This document shows, piece by piece, positions 7,635 to 7,789 of a DNA stretch of 7,789 bases. The notes beneath the pieces are model-generated. The model was not told where the DNA came from. It worked only from the letters and a program-made list of their open reading frames with translations, and ran no database searches. Source of the stretch: Gammaproteobacteria bacterium (GTDB lineage: Bacteria > Pseudomonadota > Gammaproteobacteria > SZUA-229); the NCBI GenBank assembly GCA_021768055.1, contig JAASSE010000033.1, forward strand, positions 1 through 7,789. Reading direction: 5' to 3'. Within the stretch, counting starts at the first letter, position 1, and the number at the start of each line of letters is the position of its first letter. Made by a program: the position numbers and the translations under genes.

Positions 7635-7664
7635 TTGTCATTCAGAACGTAATCAATGTAGACT
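7635..7664 (+). promoter_or_regulatory. Candidate sigma-70-type promoter for the right-edge gene
   Basis: TTGTCA at 7635-7640 matches the -35 consensus at five of six bases. TAGACT at 7659-7664 matches the -10 at four of six, with an 18-base spacer. Transcription would start near 7671, leaving a leader of about 47 bases. This suggests that the last gene is a new transcription unit, not a continuation of the rsx-nth operon. Confidence 0.4.
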
Positions 7665-7666
7665 CG

Positions 7667-7691
7667 GCCGCTCCCCACCATAGGGTACGGC
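7667..7691 (+). other. Possible stem-loop upstream of the right-edge gene
   Basis: GCCG at 7667-7670 pairs with CGGC at 7688-7691, and CCC at 7673-7675 pairs with GGG at 7683-7685, around a 2x2 internal loop and a seven-base apical loop. No T-run follows, so it is not an intrinsic terminator. If transcription starts near 7671, the outer pairing would be lost, so this structure and the promoter call partly exclude each other. Confidence 0.3.
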
Positions 7692-7717
7692 TTACAACCA
7701 GACGGAGAATTAATGTT

Positions 7718-7789
7718 ATGTCAGACAAATCACTTAAGAAACCACTAGCGATTGCCATGGGTGCAACGTTTGCAGCAGCATTATCAGCA
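7718..7789 (+). CDS. Partial secreted protein, possibly an HvfA-type RiPP metallophore precursor (5' end only)
   Basis: Only 24 codons fall in the window, and the frame is open to the edge. The start at 7718 is well supported by GGAGA at 7704-7708, 9 bases upstream; the ATG at 7713 is out of frame and stops after 11 codons. The peptide begins MSDKSLKKPLAIAMGATF and continues with an Ala-rich run, giving a basic N-region and hydrophobic core typical of a Sec signal peptide. The KKPLAIAMGATFAAAL pattern resembles what I remember of HvfA-family precursors. These are small exported Cys-rich peptides with EGKCG repeats whose cysteines are modified by an MNIO (DUF692) enzyme, HvfB, with HvfC, and which bind copper. 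The diagnostic repeats would lie beyond the edge, so another small exported protein remains possible. Confidence 0.45.
   Translation, partial: MSDKSLKKPLAIAMGATFAAALSA

Larger units (their letters stand above)
7588..7717. other. Non-coding gap after the operon
   Basis: These 130 bases carry no gene. An imperfect AT-rich dyad (AATATTGA at 7586-7593 against TCAATTATT at 7603-7611) overlaps the DUF1841 stop but lacks the GC stem and T-run of an intrinsic terminator. The rest holds the promoter and stem-loop listed separately and the ribosome site of the next gene. Confidence 0.55.

Noticed and set aside
7615..7642. ECF/sigma-E-like promoter, TGAACTT then TCATT after 16 bases
   Set aside because: The -35-like part is fair but the -10-like part is poor, and the TTGTCA/TAGACT pair nearby explains the region better.

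Overview
The window reads as gammaproteobacterial chromosome. It carries a complete Rnf/Rsx electron-transport operon in the order rsxA-B-C-D-G-E, followed directly by nth (endonuclease III). That is the arrangement of Escherichia coli and many other gammaproteobacteria, and the proteins align closely, from memory, with the E. coli ones (RsxA is the same length; the catalytic and cluster residues of Nth keep E. coli numbering). The base composition looks balanced, so I cannot name a genus. Every supported gene is on the + strand.

Layout: (1) 35-1147, an outer-membrane lipid A deacylase of the LpxR family (DUF2219) with a signal peptide. (2) 1148-1321, a 174-base leader with small repeats and a weak candidate promoter. 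(3) 1322-6520, rsxABCDGE, tightly packed with gaps of 22 and 1 bases and then overlaps of 11, 4 and 29 bases, as expected for one translationally coupled operon. (4) 6542-7174, nth, 21 bases after rsxE. (5) 7174-7587, a DUF1841 protein whose start overlaps the nth stop (TAATG). (6) 7588-7717, a non-coding gap with a plausible sigma-70-type promoter and a possible small stem-loop. (7) 7718-7789, the first 24 codons of a gene cut by the window edge, whose N-terminus resembles the signal peptide of HvfA-type modified-peptide (RiPP) metallophore precursors.

How the genes work together: RsxA, D and E form the membrane core. RsxG carries a covalent FMN on the periplasmic side, RsxB carries three [4Fe-4S] clusters, and RsxC carries an NAD(H)/FMN module plus two [4Fe-4S] clusters on the cytoplasmic side. 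The complex couples electron transfer between NADH and a low-potential acceptor (ferredoxin, or SoxR in E. coli) to ion movement across the inner membrane. The flavin transferase ApbE, needed to flavinylate RsxD and RsxG, is not in the window, and neither is soxR. Nth is itself a [4Fe-4S] enzyme that removes oxidised pyrimidines, so the operon is rich in iron-sulfur proteins.

Most of the window is well-known biology. The least explained parts are the truncated gene at the right edge, the histidine-rich pattern of the DUF1841 protein and the repeated short elements before rsxA.
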